This document shows positions 9,363 to 18,795 of a DNA stretch of 20,219 nucleotides, piece by piece. The translations under genes were made by a program, and so were the position numbers. The notes below the pieces were generated by a model. That model searched no databases. It was not told the DNA's origin and saw only the letters and a program-made list of their open reading frames with translations. The first letter of the stretch is position 1; each line of letters opens with the position of its first letter. The DNA lies in NCBI GenBank assembly GCA_015499985.1, contig JAAAUF010000216.1, positions 1 to 20,219 on the forward strand, read 5' to 3'. This stretch comes from Haplosporangium gracile. Taxonomy: Eukaryota; Mortierellomycota; Mortierellomycetes; Mortierellales; Mortierellaceae.

Positions 9363-12300
9363 TCAACAATCATAATAATAACAACTAGTCTTCTCCAGAA
9401 TCATCTCCCGGATCTCCCCCCACCGCTCCCAAGGTTGTCGAACAGTCTCCCACCGGGTCGCAGCATAATTCATCACCGCCTGGAACTGTCGCTCGCTCAG
9501 AAGGCCCTCCGGATCCAGACCTCGCAAGATCATCTCCTTCAGTTCCCAGGGTAGCGCTGCCAGACTTCCTCTCTGCTGCTGTTGCTCAAACTGCTCTTGT
9601 TGTGTGGTGTCTTCTGCTACTTCGGTAGAAAGTAGTGAGTGGCGTGGGTCAATGATGGTGAGGGCTTTAGAGTCGGTGGCGAGAGGTGGTGTGGGCAGTC
9701 CAGTTTGTAGTGAAATTAAAGATGGCTTAGAGGTCGTATCTGAAATCGTCTCTGGTGAAAAGATAATAGTAGTGTTGTTGTTTCCTGCTCCTGCTCCAAG
9801 TGTCAACTCCATCGTCGTAGGGCCAACCGCAATTGCAAGTCCTGCTTCTGGCTCCCGCTGCACACTTGTCGTAGTTGCAGCGCGATGTTGAGGATTCTCC
9901 TTGGAAAACATCAGAACTCGTGCAACAACCAGGATCTCGAAGCACAGCTTGCGCATGTTGCCAGTACGCTTGTAGTTGTGGCGGACATAGGACTTAAGCG
10001 ACATCTGGGCTCGTGCCGCTTGGTGCCGTTCTCTGGCAAGATTCTCCTCTTGTGCTGCGGCTGTGACGAGTGCTGGTGGCAAGACTGGCAGAGGTAGTGG
10101 TGGTGCCGTAAGTGTCGTGGCTGTAACTGTAGGGGTATTGACGTCAGTAGGCGCGTTGGCTGGAACTTGAAGCGGCAAGGCCAGGGCTGCATAAGTAGGC
10201 GCCAAGACTTCTCCGACTTGCGTTGAAGCAATAGGCTCGTTAAGGGTCGGCAGCTCTTCCTGCGGATAATACTGAGTCTCAACAGCGACGGCAGCAGCGT
10301 CCTGATAGTGCTGCTGATGCTGTTGATGGAATGGCAAATCCATGTACAACCCCGTCCCTTCATTACCTGCCATAAGGTGATGATCCTGCTCAACCGTCAA
10401 TGTCAAATGCAGCAACGACGTATTCGTACGCATCGCCGCCATCATCGCCTCCAACCCGGCCCTGCTAAACTCGACCTCATTCTCCGACAGATCTAGCTCC
10501 TCCAAATAGCTGTTCAGACAGAGGCCCTGGCTCAATGCTAATATACCCATATCTCCAACACAATTCCGTCCGAGGCCCAAAACCCTAAGCGACCGATTGA
10601 CACTCAACTTGATGGCCAGTTTCAAGACCCCAGTATCGGTGAGCTGACAGTCATACAGGTTGAGCGAGACAACAGGACAGTGATGAGACTTGAGTGCCTC
10701 GGCCAGGTAAGGGACACCGACATCTGTGACCTTAGCACCGCGCAGGTCCAGGTGAGTGATCCTAGACTGGGGCAAGACAAGGATCTTACAGAGATCGACA
10801 CCGCCGGCAAAGGTTAACGGATTGGCTTCCATGTTGATCTCCTTGAGTGTCAGCTCGTTGGACTCGAAGGCTGCGAGGATAGTTGAAGCGCCCCAGTCCG
10901 AGATCTTGTTGAAGGACAGGTTGAGCTGGACAATGCTGGTGCCAAGTATGATCTTGGCGATCGAGATGCAGCCCACGTCGTTGATGTCGTTGTTGGACAA
11001 ATTGAGCCGTCGGATATTACACGCCTTATCCTTCTGTAACCTCACCATCGTCTACATGTAGCGTAAAGTAATGCATGTAAAAAGTGGTGTCAGCTTCAAA
11101 GCAATTGACGGTAATATCGTCACTAAATAATAGTATGTATCACATGTTCAAATGAATTGGCAAACATACCTGCTGGAGAGAGTGGATGGCTTTTGGTCCG
11201 AGCTGGTTCTCGCTAAGGTCCAACTCGATCAACGATTGATTCTTGTAAAGACCAGCAAGCTGCATGATCCCTTCAAACTCCAACCGGTTGCTGCCCAAAT
11301 TCAAGTACTGGATCCGACAGGCCCTATCTGCCATCAGTCCGCCGACAGCCTGCGCGCCCCAGATTCCAAGGTTGGTGTCCCAAAGATTGAGGTAAACAAG
11401 TCGTGAATAAAATTGACTAAAAAAGATGTCGTGGATGTTGATGGGCGAGATGATGGTTCCTGCCAGGTTGAGGTAGATATCGGCCCCTCGTCGGTGACTC
11501 GGTCGACCCTGTTGGTTCTCCTCCTCACAATTGCCTTCTTCGTCACATCCATTGTTGTTTGTTAAAGATGTACAGTCATTGTCGCTATAGAATCGCTGCT
11601 GTTCGTCCTGCAGGTGGTGTCGATTGTCGTTCTCAAAGAATCCTGCCTGTGAAGATTTGGATGCTGCTGATGCAGCGGGAGGGGAAGGGAGGCCCAGGGT
11701 ATGATTGTGTCCCGTGCGAGAAATTTCTTCATGCTGCCCCTGCTCCCAAGGATGGTAGTTGTCGTCGATTCCTCCCTCGTATGGATATCCAGTGTGGTTG
11801 ACCTTCCAAGGAGTAGCACCAACAACAACATTGGACTTCATATTCCTCCTAGTGTCAGAGAAAGAGGCCGAAAACGACGAAGCATGAGGGAGAGGAGGAG
11901 GGGTGCTATAAATAGGATGTGTGCCCCAATCATCTCCATCAAGCATCAAAAGCGACTGTCGACTGTCGTCTTGATTGTGGTGGGTAAAATGGTTGCTGTT
12001 GTTGCTATGGACGTGGACAATCAGGTCCTCGTGCAAGGGGTCGTTCAGCAGAGCCAGGGCTTGAGTCATGCTCACGGGCGAGACATGGTCGTCATAGAGA
12101 ATGTACTTTGTCTCGCTGGGTGGTAGGCAGTCCTCGTCGTCTTCGTCCATCTCTGTCAAGTCCAGATCTAATCCTTCATGCGCATATTCGCTCTGTCCCC
12201 CTCCTCCTCCTCCTATCGCATTTCCACCTCCCCCTAACCCACCTCCTCCCGCACTAATATCACCGTCGCCTAATTGAAAGGGCGTGGTAGCATCGGCAGC

Positions 12301-12999
12301 AGCCGCTGCAGCAAGAGCATTCGACTCGAGGGACATCATCTGCTGTTGGAACAGCTGTGTCACGTCCGGGCTCAACGGACCAGGGCTTCCTCCAGCAAAG
12401 CCATGGTAGCCACCAGGAAAGAGAGAATCTTGGAGAGGATCGAGGGCGTTGGCAGAGTTGGCGAGGGACTCTGCAAAGGCGGCTTGATCGATATGGGCCT
12501 GAATCTCGGCAGCTGTCTCGGCTTCTTCCAGGTCCTCGAGGTACAGCTGGAGTTGGAGTTGGGTGTGAAGCATAATATCATCCTTGTACTGCTCGACTTG
12601 TTGCTGTTCGTGCTGTGTCAATTGATTCGAGGAAGACGACGCTGAAGAAGACGACGATGTAGAAGCCGCGCCAGGCGGTGGTAGTTGTGGTACTAGTCCG
12701 GGGTTTGTTGTATGAGTTGAGCCCGAGGCGGAGACTGAGTCGACGAGTGGCGCATTGTCCTCCTCTTCCTTCTCCTTCCTCGTTGTAGAAGTAGTGCCTG
12801 CGGACGAAGGCGGGGTAGAGACATGGCTGGTATGACCAGCGACGGCACTAGTCTCCTTTGGTGCAGTAGTCATATTTGAGGAGCTGTCATTGGGTGTGAG
12901 TGCAGTAAGCCTTATTAGTTTGTCAGCAGCTGAACTAGACGAAGACGAGGAAGAAGAAGGGGCCCGGACGGAGCCTTTGAGAGAGGAGGAGGGGTCCAT
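9363..12999 (-). CDS. Leucine-rich-repeat (RNI/NLRC3-like) protein with disordered N-terminus
   Basis: Two exons, 12999-11170 and 11051-9363, are separated by a 118-base intron with donor CAG|GTATGT and acceptor TGTAG|ACG. Splicing is in phase 0 and joins two halves of one leucine-rich-repeat array, which supports the model. The product is 1172 residues. Residues 1 to about 500 are low complexity: Ser-, Gln- and Gly-rich, with the acidic patch TEMDEDDEDC. Residues about 505-835 are leucine-rich repeats of the ribonuclease-inhibitor type (IQYLNLGSNRL, LIELDLSENQL, IRRLNLSNNDIND, IVQLNLSFNKI, LEELDLSENEV). Two further helical-looking segments follow: about 945-995 (SLKSYVRHNYKRTGNMRKLC) and a C-terminal segment at about 1107-1165 (LPWELKEMILRGLDPEGLLS), neither of which I can assign to a family. 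Such repeats bind proteins; a scaffold or regulatory role is inferred. The gene converges on the NLR-like gene. There is no NACHT domain, so it is not itself an NLR. Confidence 0.88.
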
Positions 13000-13222
13000 G
13001 CCGGCGTCATTGATTACACAGTCGCTGTGTTCGAATGATGCCTCTTAGTGCAGCTTATAGAAAGGGGAGGGGTATTGTGCAGTGTATAGTGGGTGTGAGA
13101 ATGAATGCAGAAAAGTAAGCAAGGTTGATGAAAGGTTGAAAAGGGGATGGACAAAGAGCGTAAGGCGCTATAAACAAGAAAGCGAGAACGAAGGAGAGTG
13201 TGAGGAGAATGGGAGGGATAAC

Positions 13223-13260
13223 GAGAGAGAAAGAGAGATAGAGAGAGATAGAGAGAGAAG
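13223..13260. repeat. GA-rich microsatellite
   Basis: An imperfect (GA)n tract with AGAGATA interruptions sits inside a purine-rich block of about 245 bases upstream of the minus-strand leucine-rich-repeat gene. Confidence 0.9.
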
Positions 13261-13424
13261 TGGTTGGAAGGAGAGGGACGAGCGCAGAGGGGGACAGACT
13301 GGGAGTGGACGACGGGAGGGGCGAATGGAAAGGATGAAGAGGAGGGAGAGGGGGAAGAGGACACAAAACTGCTGAAGGAAGACGGGAGAAGGAAATGGAC
13401 AAAGGGCAAATGGAACGGGACAGC

Positions 13425-13453
13425 CAACAACAACAACAGCAACAACAACAACA
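13425..13453. repeat. CAA/CAG trinucleotide repeat
   Basis: About nine tandem CAA units with one CAG interruption and a terminal CAG, in non-coding DNA. Confidence 0.9.
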
Positions 13454-13480
13454 GATATGACATCAAGTCGATTCATGCAG

Positions 13481-13502
13481 TGTGTGCGTGTGTGTGTGTG
13501 TG
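13481..13502. repeat. TG dinucleotide repeat
   Basis: (TG)n with one CG interruption, 22 bases, shortly upstream of a TTATAAA motif on the plus strand. Confidence 0.9.
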
Positions 13503-13853
13503 CCTGAAAACATATGATATGGTTATTATCTTATAAACACGTTTTTTTTTTCTTTCTTTTTCTTCTTTTTCTTCTTTGTTCTTGAACGAGTGAACATGTC
13601 GTTACTTCAGTTCATTGTTCACAATTCACAAGATACCAACTCGCGCGAGAATTATCTCCATGGTTCAATGGCTGAAAGGAAGCATTGCTTTCATATCCCT
13701 TCATGTTTGTATCTCTGACCAGGAATACAGGAAAATATCCCGCGGTCTTGAAAAGAAAACCTTATCGCAAAACCTGCCACTGGCACAACCAAAAAAAAAA
13801 ACCAAAAGAAAAAAAAAAAAAAACATTTCCAAAAAACCTCCACCGGACAAAAC

Positions 13854-13873
13854 AAAAAAAAAAAAAAAAAAAA
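13854..13873. repeat. Poly(A) run, 20 bases
   Basis: This is the last and longest of several A-runs within about 85 bases (others near 13791-13802 and 13810-13823). There are no flanking duplications that I can see, so it is annotated as simple sequence only. Confidence 0.9.
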
Positions 13874-14838
13874 GGATGTCATTTCTTTTTTTATCTTCGA
13901 TGCAACCTTCAAAATCGGGACAGGGATCACGAAGGGAACGGTGAGTAAGCAAACAGAAAAAGGAGACCCAAGCCAGCCAAACAAATAGACAGGTGTTACA
14001 AGTGGCTGAGGAGAAGGAAAAAGAAAACGAAAGTAGTGAGCTGTCAAAAAAAAATGCCTCATTTGTTTTTAAGCCTCTTGTGCCTTGCAGGGTACTCATG
14101 CTGGGATATCAAAAGAAGTGGAAAGGGGTGTAAACAAACGTGTGAGCGAGCGGGGGCTATTGTGCAGCAGTATTCGGCCAACCAAAGAGTGCCAATGGTC
14201 TTCGCATCCCCTCTGGCTGCCAATTGACAATGGACGAAGGTTGAGTAGAAAAGCATGCAAGGCAAGAAAGGAAATAAAATGAGGTGAGAGAAGAAGAGAA
14301 GGAGAGAAGAAGGGAAGAAGAGAAGACGAAGGAAGACAGAGAAAAGTAGAAAAGAAGAGACGCATTCGGTTGGCTGAGAGCAAAATTGAGTTCTCTCCTT
14401 CTTTCTTTCCTTTGGGCAAGCAGCTTATCACCCTTTCGTACGACAGTGACCGTGAAGAGAAAAAGGTGTAAGGTGCAAAGTAAACAAGTACCTTGTTGGT
14501 CCTCAGTCCCCCTTGCTTCTTCTTTGGCCCATTCATTCAGTCTCATCGTTGCCTAAAAGGGAGTTGTTCCCTTCTTTCGCAATTAGTTTTTTTTTTGTGT
14601 TTAGACGTGATGGTGATGTCTTCTGGCGTACTTTTCCTTGGATACTGGCACTCTGTTATCAGATTGAGGGTCACGCTGAGTTATCAGATTCAAAGAATTG
14701 TGGGAAAAACTAAGGATCACCAAAAGGGAGAAATAGTAAAGAGGAAAGAAAGAGAGAAAACGGCGTTTCGGACACTTTATCCGGGCATTGCCCCCATTGA
14801 ATTTGTTAGAAGGACCAAAAAAAAAAGTCGTAAAAAGT

Positions 14839-14846
14839 TATAAAAG
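14839..14846 (+). promoter_or_regulatory. TATA box of the Apd1-like gene
   Basis: TATAAAAG is followed within 20-30 bases by a long pyrimidine tract (about 14862-14950), a usual fungal arrangement for transcription starts. It lies about 165 bases before a leader-intron donor and on the coding strand of the Apd1-like gene. Confidence 0.6.
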
Positions 14847-15005
14847 GGGATGATTCCCGCCCACTTTTCCTCTTTTTCTTTCTCCTCTTTTCTCCTTTTC
14901 TTCCTCCTTCTTCTCGTTGTCTTCATCCTCCTCACCCCTCTCCACTCCTTCTTCCTCCACATCAAGCCGATTTCCATACAAAAAAACGAACACGCAACCA
15001 CAAAG

Positions 15006-15314
15006 GTAAAGAACACTTTCTACCTCACAGAAAAACAAGCATAACCCAATGACTTCTGTGCATGTTTACAATGTCCACGCGCACATTTCTGGACAAAATA
15101 GATCCTCGCTTTCTTTCCATCTCGTCCCCCCCCTCTTGCTTCCCTTTCATACAACTAAATAACCCTCACACGGGCCATATTTCTTTTCTGTTCATTCTTC
15201 GTTCATATTTTTTTTTCTCCCACAATAATCTTTTCGTCCTATCAGATTTCACTAACCAACCGCTCTTTTTTTTTTTTTTCTTTTCACTCTCGACATTGCT
15301 TACTTTACATTTAG
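15006..15314 (+). other. Probable 5'-leader intron of the Apd1-like gene
   Basis: The donor AAAG|GTAAAG at 15006 and the acceptor ACATTTAG ending at 15314, preceded by a T-rich tract and a CTTAC-type branch sequence, define a 309-base intron. It removes the in-frame upstream ATGs at 15062 and 15071, which supports translation starting at 15386. Confidence 0.6.
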
Positions 15315-15385
15315 GACATCACTTTCATCAGGACTCACCCCCCTCATCCGTCCAGACGAATCGCCAAGAGACAAGACAAACAACA

Positions 15386-16885
15386 ATGATCATCACAGTC
15401 GCAATCGCACTCGCGGCCATCAAGGGCATCTTCACCCCTGTACCCGTACTAAACCACGTCGCAGACTCGACAACCACAACCGTCAAGTCCTCGACCAACG
15501 GGTCTACCACAACCACCACCACCATTACTACCACCACTTTGTCTTCTTCTTCTTCAGCCGCCGCCACCAACGAATCTGTCGATTCAACCGCCGTCGTCTC
15601 TGAAAAGTCCCTCGAACCCACCGATGACAACCACAAGAAGCGCGACAAGAAGGACAAGGAGGACAAAAAGGATAAAAAAGACAAGGGCGACAAACCACCA
15701 GCTCCAGCAGAAGAAGAGGACCCCAATATTCCCTATATCTCCACACAAGACTGCAACGCCTGTCCAACGCCCTGCAAAGACGAAGATCACCCTCACTACC
15801 CCTCCTACCTCAAGATTGACCACGAACTGCCCCTCCTCCACTCCATGAAACCCTACATCCGCCACGTCCTCATCTCTACCGGCCAGGACGACTGGGACGC
15901 CCACATCGATTCGGACCCTGCCCAGCTCGCTCATCATATGCAGAAGGCGATTGATGCTGGGCAACAAAGACTCAGGGATGAAAATGGTGGAAAGGATGTG
16001 CCCAGGATTGTGCTGACGAATAGTTCGAGGAAGGCAGAGACTTGGGATGGTCCAGGCTGGCAGGTAGTGATCTTGCCAGATCAAATTGTTGTGAATGATG
16101 TTGTCCCCGAGCAGTGTGACGATTTCTTTGAGGCTTTCCTTAGGCCTGCGGTGGGGGCTGTCTTTGATGGACCTGTTACTACCACCGTCGCCGATGCTTT
16201 CAACAAGGAAGTCCAAGTCGAGAAGGACGGTGGCCATGATTCGACAGTCTCGATTTCCGCCGTGAACGGTGCACCAGAAGTTTCGTCCGCGAGCTCAACG
16301 TCCACCGAACAATCCGCCGACGGCTCCACACGCACCATCATCACCACCACTACTACAACCGCCTCATCCTCCTTCCGCACAATCTCCGCCTCTTCCTCCT
16401 CCTCTTCGATCCACACAACATCCTCTGAAATCGGCCACTTCCACCACGCAACTAGCGATACCACTCGCCAAGTTCGCGCCGGATCCACAACCTTCCTCGC
16501 CCACAGGTGGCTGCCCAAATCCGCAATTATGATCTGCTCTCACGGAAAACGCGACAACCGATGCTCAAAAACTGCTCCCTTCCTCAAAAAACAATTCCTC
16601 CAGTGCCTCCGTCAAAAGGACATTTATGGTGACGCCGAAGGGGACGTCGAGATCTGGCTTGTCTCCCATATTGGAGGGCACAAGTTCGCCGGAAACGTAA
16701 TTGTGCATAGGTCGGAGCCCGAGGAGAAGACGAGTATGGCGATTTGGTATGGAAGGGTTGAACCTTGTCATGCGGCGGCGATTATCGAAGCGACTGTGGA
16801 GAGGGGGGAAGTTATTAGGGAGTTGTACCGGGGTGCCATGTTGGGCAGCTTTGATCCTTCCAAAAAGAAAAAAGTCGCCTGGTAA
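15386..16885 (+). CDS. APD1: Apd1/Aim32-type sucrase-ferredoxin-like [2Fe-2S] protein
   Basis: The product is 499 residues from the ATG at 15386 (context AACAATG), chosen because upstream in-frame sequence is translated pyrimidine tract within a likely leader intron. Residues 1-22 are hydrophobic. Residues about 23-70 are Thr/Ser-rich and about 83-105 are Lys/Asp-rich (KKRDKKDKEDKKDKKDKGDK). The first family half, about 115-254, has a Cys cluster at 123, 126 and 130 and HVLISTGQDDWDAHI. A Ser/Thr-rich linker occupies about 255-367. The second half has CSHGKRDNRC (C384, C393) and HIGGHKFAGN (H428, H432). In yeast Apd1 two Cys nine apart and two His four apart bind a [2Fe-2S] cluster, and both spacings match here. 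The family has redox roles in cytosol (Apd1) or mitochondria (Aim32). The hydrophobic start leaves location open, so the symbol marks the family rather than strict orthology. Yeast Apd1 is about 316 residues; the excess is the head and linker. The protein ends in VAW, and a C-terminal tryptophan is a known signal for cytosolic Fe-S assembly. Confidence 0.9.
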   Translation: MIITVAIALAAIKGIFTPVPVLNHVADSTTTTVKSSTNGSTTTTTTITTTTLSSSSSAAATNESVDSTAVVSEKSLEPTDDNHKKRDKKDKEDKKDKKDKGDKPPAPAEEEDPNIPYISTQDCNACPTPCKDEDHPHYPSYLKIDHELPLLHSMKPYIRHVLISTGQDDWDAHIDSDPAQLAHHMQKAIDAGQQRLRDENGGKDVPRIVLTNSSRKAETWDGPGWQVVILPDQIVVNDVVPEQCDDFFEAFLRPAVGAVFDGPVTTTVADAFNKEVQVEKDGGHDSTVSISAVNGAPEVSSASSTSTEQSADGSTRTIITTTTTTASSSFRTISASSSSSSIHTTSSEIGHFHHATSDTTRQVRAGSTTFLAHRWLPKSAIMICSHGKRDNRCSKTAPFLKKQFLQCLRQKDIYGDAEGDVEIWLVSHIGGHKFAGNVIVHRSEPEEKTSMAIWYGRVEPCHAAAIIEATVERGEVIRELYRGAMLGSFDPSKKKKVAW

Positions 16886-17160
16886 ATCTTTTGAAAGTAT
16901 GTATGGATGACTTGATTTTCTTCCCCGCATTCATACGCTTTTTTCATACGCCTCCCTACTCCAACGCTCTAAACACAAATCAAAATGAGCGCGCCATAAT
17001 AAAAACACAGAAAATAAGGCAAGCAATCTTCGCAGCGCTCGTCACGACTGCCAGTCCTTCGAAGCATACCATATCTCCTCTGTTGCCAACATGGTCATGC
17101 TTTTGCTTCGCATTGCATTTATTTTGTTTCAATATCGCACACCGTTTAAAAAAGCGCTCT
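16886..17160. terminator. Shared 3' region of the convergent Apd1-like and MYG1 genes
   Basis: 275 bases separate the two stop codons. On the plus strand AATAAA lies at 16998-17003, 113 bases past the Apd1-like stop. On the minus strand AATAAA reads from 17123 to 17118, 38 bases past the MYG1 stop. The two transcripts probably overlap at their ends. Confidence 0.5.
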
Positions 17161-18641
17161 TCAAAGATCCAAGGCCTTGACGGCCATCTCAAGGGCACCC
17201 TCATGAGACTTATTTCCACCAATAAATCCACCCATGTGTACAAAGATGCCTCCAGGGATCCCACTACGCTGCGACAACTCCTCATCCCGGAACCCTCTCC
17301 ACTCCTGAGGCAACGCCTTCCTGCACTCAAAGCTTTCAGGCGAAGGAGGAACACACTGGACTCTCCAGTTGTTGTTCTCGTCAGGATACAACACATAAAC
17401 GGGCTTCTCTGCAATACACAACTCCTCTTCCAAGTTGAAAAGGTGCTCCTTCCAGGGGCAAGACTGATCAAACACCAAGATCTTGCCCGAGGGGTGAATA
17501 TCCATCCGCTTATCCAACGCCTTGACGACTAAATCCCTAGCAGGCAACCACGACAAGCCCAAGTACCTCACGGCATCCGTGAAATCCTGACCCGTCATTG
17601 CCACAGCCTTCAAGAACTGTCCGTCAACATCAACATCCTTCTGGTTCCACCAGGGGTTCAGTCCTGCAACACGCTGAGGGAGTGCGGTGCCGACACGATA
17701 CTTGGGCTTGATGTCGGCGGGGTACTGCGAGATACCGTTGTCGCCGCCGTCGAGGGCCTCGATAAAGTTCTCGTAGACCTTTTGGTAAAGGAGCTCGACC
17801 TTGGGATCAGACTCTTCCAAGCTCAAAATTATTGCAATAATCTCCTTCCCGAAATGCCTATATTTCATTGTTTCGTAAAAAGAGAGAAATGGTGTTAGAT
17901 TGGACAAGAACATTGACAAAAACAAGTAATTCCCACGCCTTTCCCCCGCCCTCTCCAAACAAGAACAAAAAAGATCCAAACATACTTGTAGACGAGACCG
18001 GCACTGCTGAGCTTGGTATCAAACTTTCCGCCAAAGACTTCGGTGAATCCACGCTGGTGGTGATCGTAGCGCTGGGTAGCAGGGTCATAAACGCCTCCGA
18101 CATCAACAACAACATCGCATGTCGCCAACTTGGCAGGGTCGCGTGTACGGACGAGATCTATTGGTTTTGGTTCATGAAAAGACAAAGTTTAAAGGTAGTA
18201 AGAATCCTGATGCTTGTTAATTTGCAGTAAATAAGAAAAGGGTGTCGGTAAGTGGGGTCTTGAAGAGGGTTGACTAGACTGAGAGGTACGACATACCGGC
18301 ACCCTTGAACTGTTTGGACTGTCTGAGCATGTGGACGGCGAGCGCCTCGTCGCAGTGGAAGTGTCCGTTGTGAGTTCCAATAACCTAAGTGAGTAAGTTT
18401 GCAAAAGAAGGCGTTAAAATGCTTTTCAATAACAAAAAATAACAACCAAAAGGAGTTCGGAGCTCATCTCCGAGGGGTCTTTGACGAGTGCGTAAGTGAT
18501 TTCTCCTGCGAGTTGTTTTGATGAATGTGATCCATTGCATTCGTCTATCATGAGTGTCTGCTCCCGCTGTTGTTTTTAGAAAGAACGAAAAAAGAGCGTG
18601 TTGTCCTGTTCGGTGACGGTCGTACTGCTTACTTTGGCCAT
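17161..18641 (-). CDS. MYG1: MYG1 family DHH-type phosphoesterase/exonuclease
   Basis: Exons on the minus strand: 18641-18633 (Met-Ala-Lys, donor GTAAGC), optional 18566-18447, then 18384-18297, 18157-17986 and 17857-17161. The last two introns have GTATGT donors and TAG acceptors, and their codon phases join exactly ([10 protein letters not shown] and VYK/HFGKEI). The product is 321 residues without the optional exon and 361 with it; MYG1 proteins are usually about 340-380. Diagnostic motifs are [11 protein letters not shown] (18375-18343), [48 protein letters not shown] and [14 protein letters not shown]. The His/Asp motifs are the metal-binding residues expected of the DHH superfamily. The human protein is a 3'-5' RNA exonuclease of nucleolus and mitochondria; the activity here is inferred from the family. 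No obvious mitochondrial presequence precedes the domain. The upstream gene on the same strand ends only 154 bases before this start, so the promoter must be compact. Confidence 0.93.
18447..18566 (-). other. Candidate in-frame cassette exon in MYG1
   Basis: 120 bases (40 codons) stay open in phase with both neighbouring exons. The acceptor is excellent (T-rich tract, CTAAAAAC, CAACAG) and gives a 66-base first intron. The donor is weak (TTG|GTTGTT), giving a 62-base second intron. The peptide includes [19 protein letters not shown] and [15 protein letters not shown], which look like coding sequence rather than random translation. MYG1 relatives normally begin directly before the THNG motif, and joining MAK to VIGTHNG would also be a normal start. 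Whether this exon is constitutive, alternative or unused cannot be settled from sequence. Confidence 0.45.
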
Positions 18642-18762
18642 GTTGAATGAAGAGACGCGTTTGAAGAGTGGTGATGGAAAAGAAAGACGAAAGAGCCGAG
18701 AAGCAAACATAAAATAGGTAGAAGGGCTGGTAAAAAAAAAAGTGAGAAAAAAGTTGTTGATT

Positions 18763-18768
18763 TTTATT
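18763..18768 (-). terminator. Polyadenylation-like signal of the rightmost gene
   Basis: TTTATT on the plus strand reads AATAAA on the minus strand, 28 bases past the stop at 18796 and within the short spacer before MYG1. Confidence 0.4.
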
Positions 18769-18795
18769 CTAGTTCGATTTAACAGTCACCAGCCT

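Larger units (their letters stand above)
13000..15061. other. Divergent promoter region with purine blocks and microsatellites
   Basis: This stretch separates the divergent leucine-rich-repeat gene (minus) and Apd1-like gene (plus). I see no supportable gene. It contains a purine-rich block at about 13171-13415 (pyrimidine-rich on the strand of the minus gene, as expected for its leader or promoter), CAA/CAG and TG microsatellites, A-runs at about 13791-13873, a second purine block at about 14281-14361, a TATA box at 14839-14846 and a pyrimidine tract at about 14862-14950 feeding the plus gene. Open frames here are artefacts of the biased composition. Confidence 0.7.

Noticed and set aside
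11140..11169. Read-through C-terminus after SLQQ in the first exon of the leucine-rich-repeat gene
   Set aside because: The nine extra codons begin with a perfect GTATGT donor, and splicing restores a continuous leucine-rich-repeat array.
13790..13873. Poly(A) tail of a retroposon or SINE
   Set aside because: Several A-runs are interrupted by unrelated sequence; no target-site duplication, internal promoter or coding remnant was seen next to them.
14777..15016. Minus-strand Lys/Glu/Arg-rich open frames
   Set aside because: These are the reverse translation of the pyrimidine tract in the Apd1-like promoter.
15062..15385. N-terminal extension of the Apd1-like protein from the ATG at 15062
   Set aside because: The sequence is Phe/Ser/Pro-rich translated pyrimidine tract lying largely inside a likely leader intron, with a good start at 15386.
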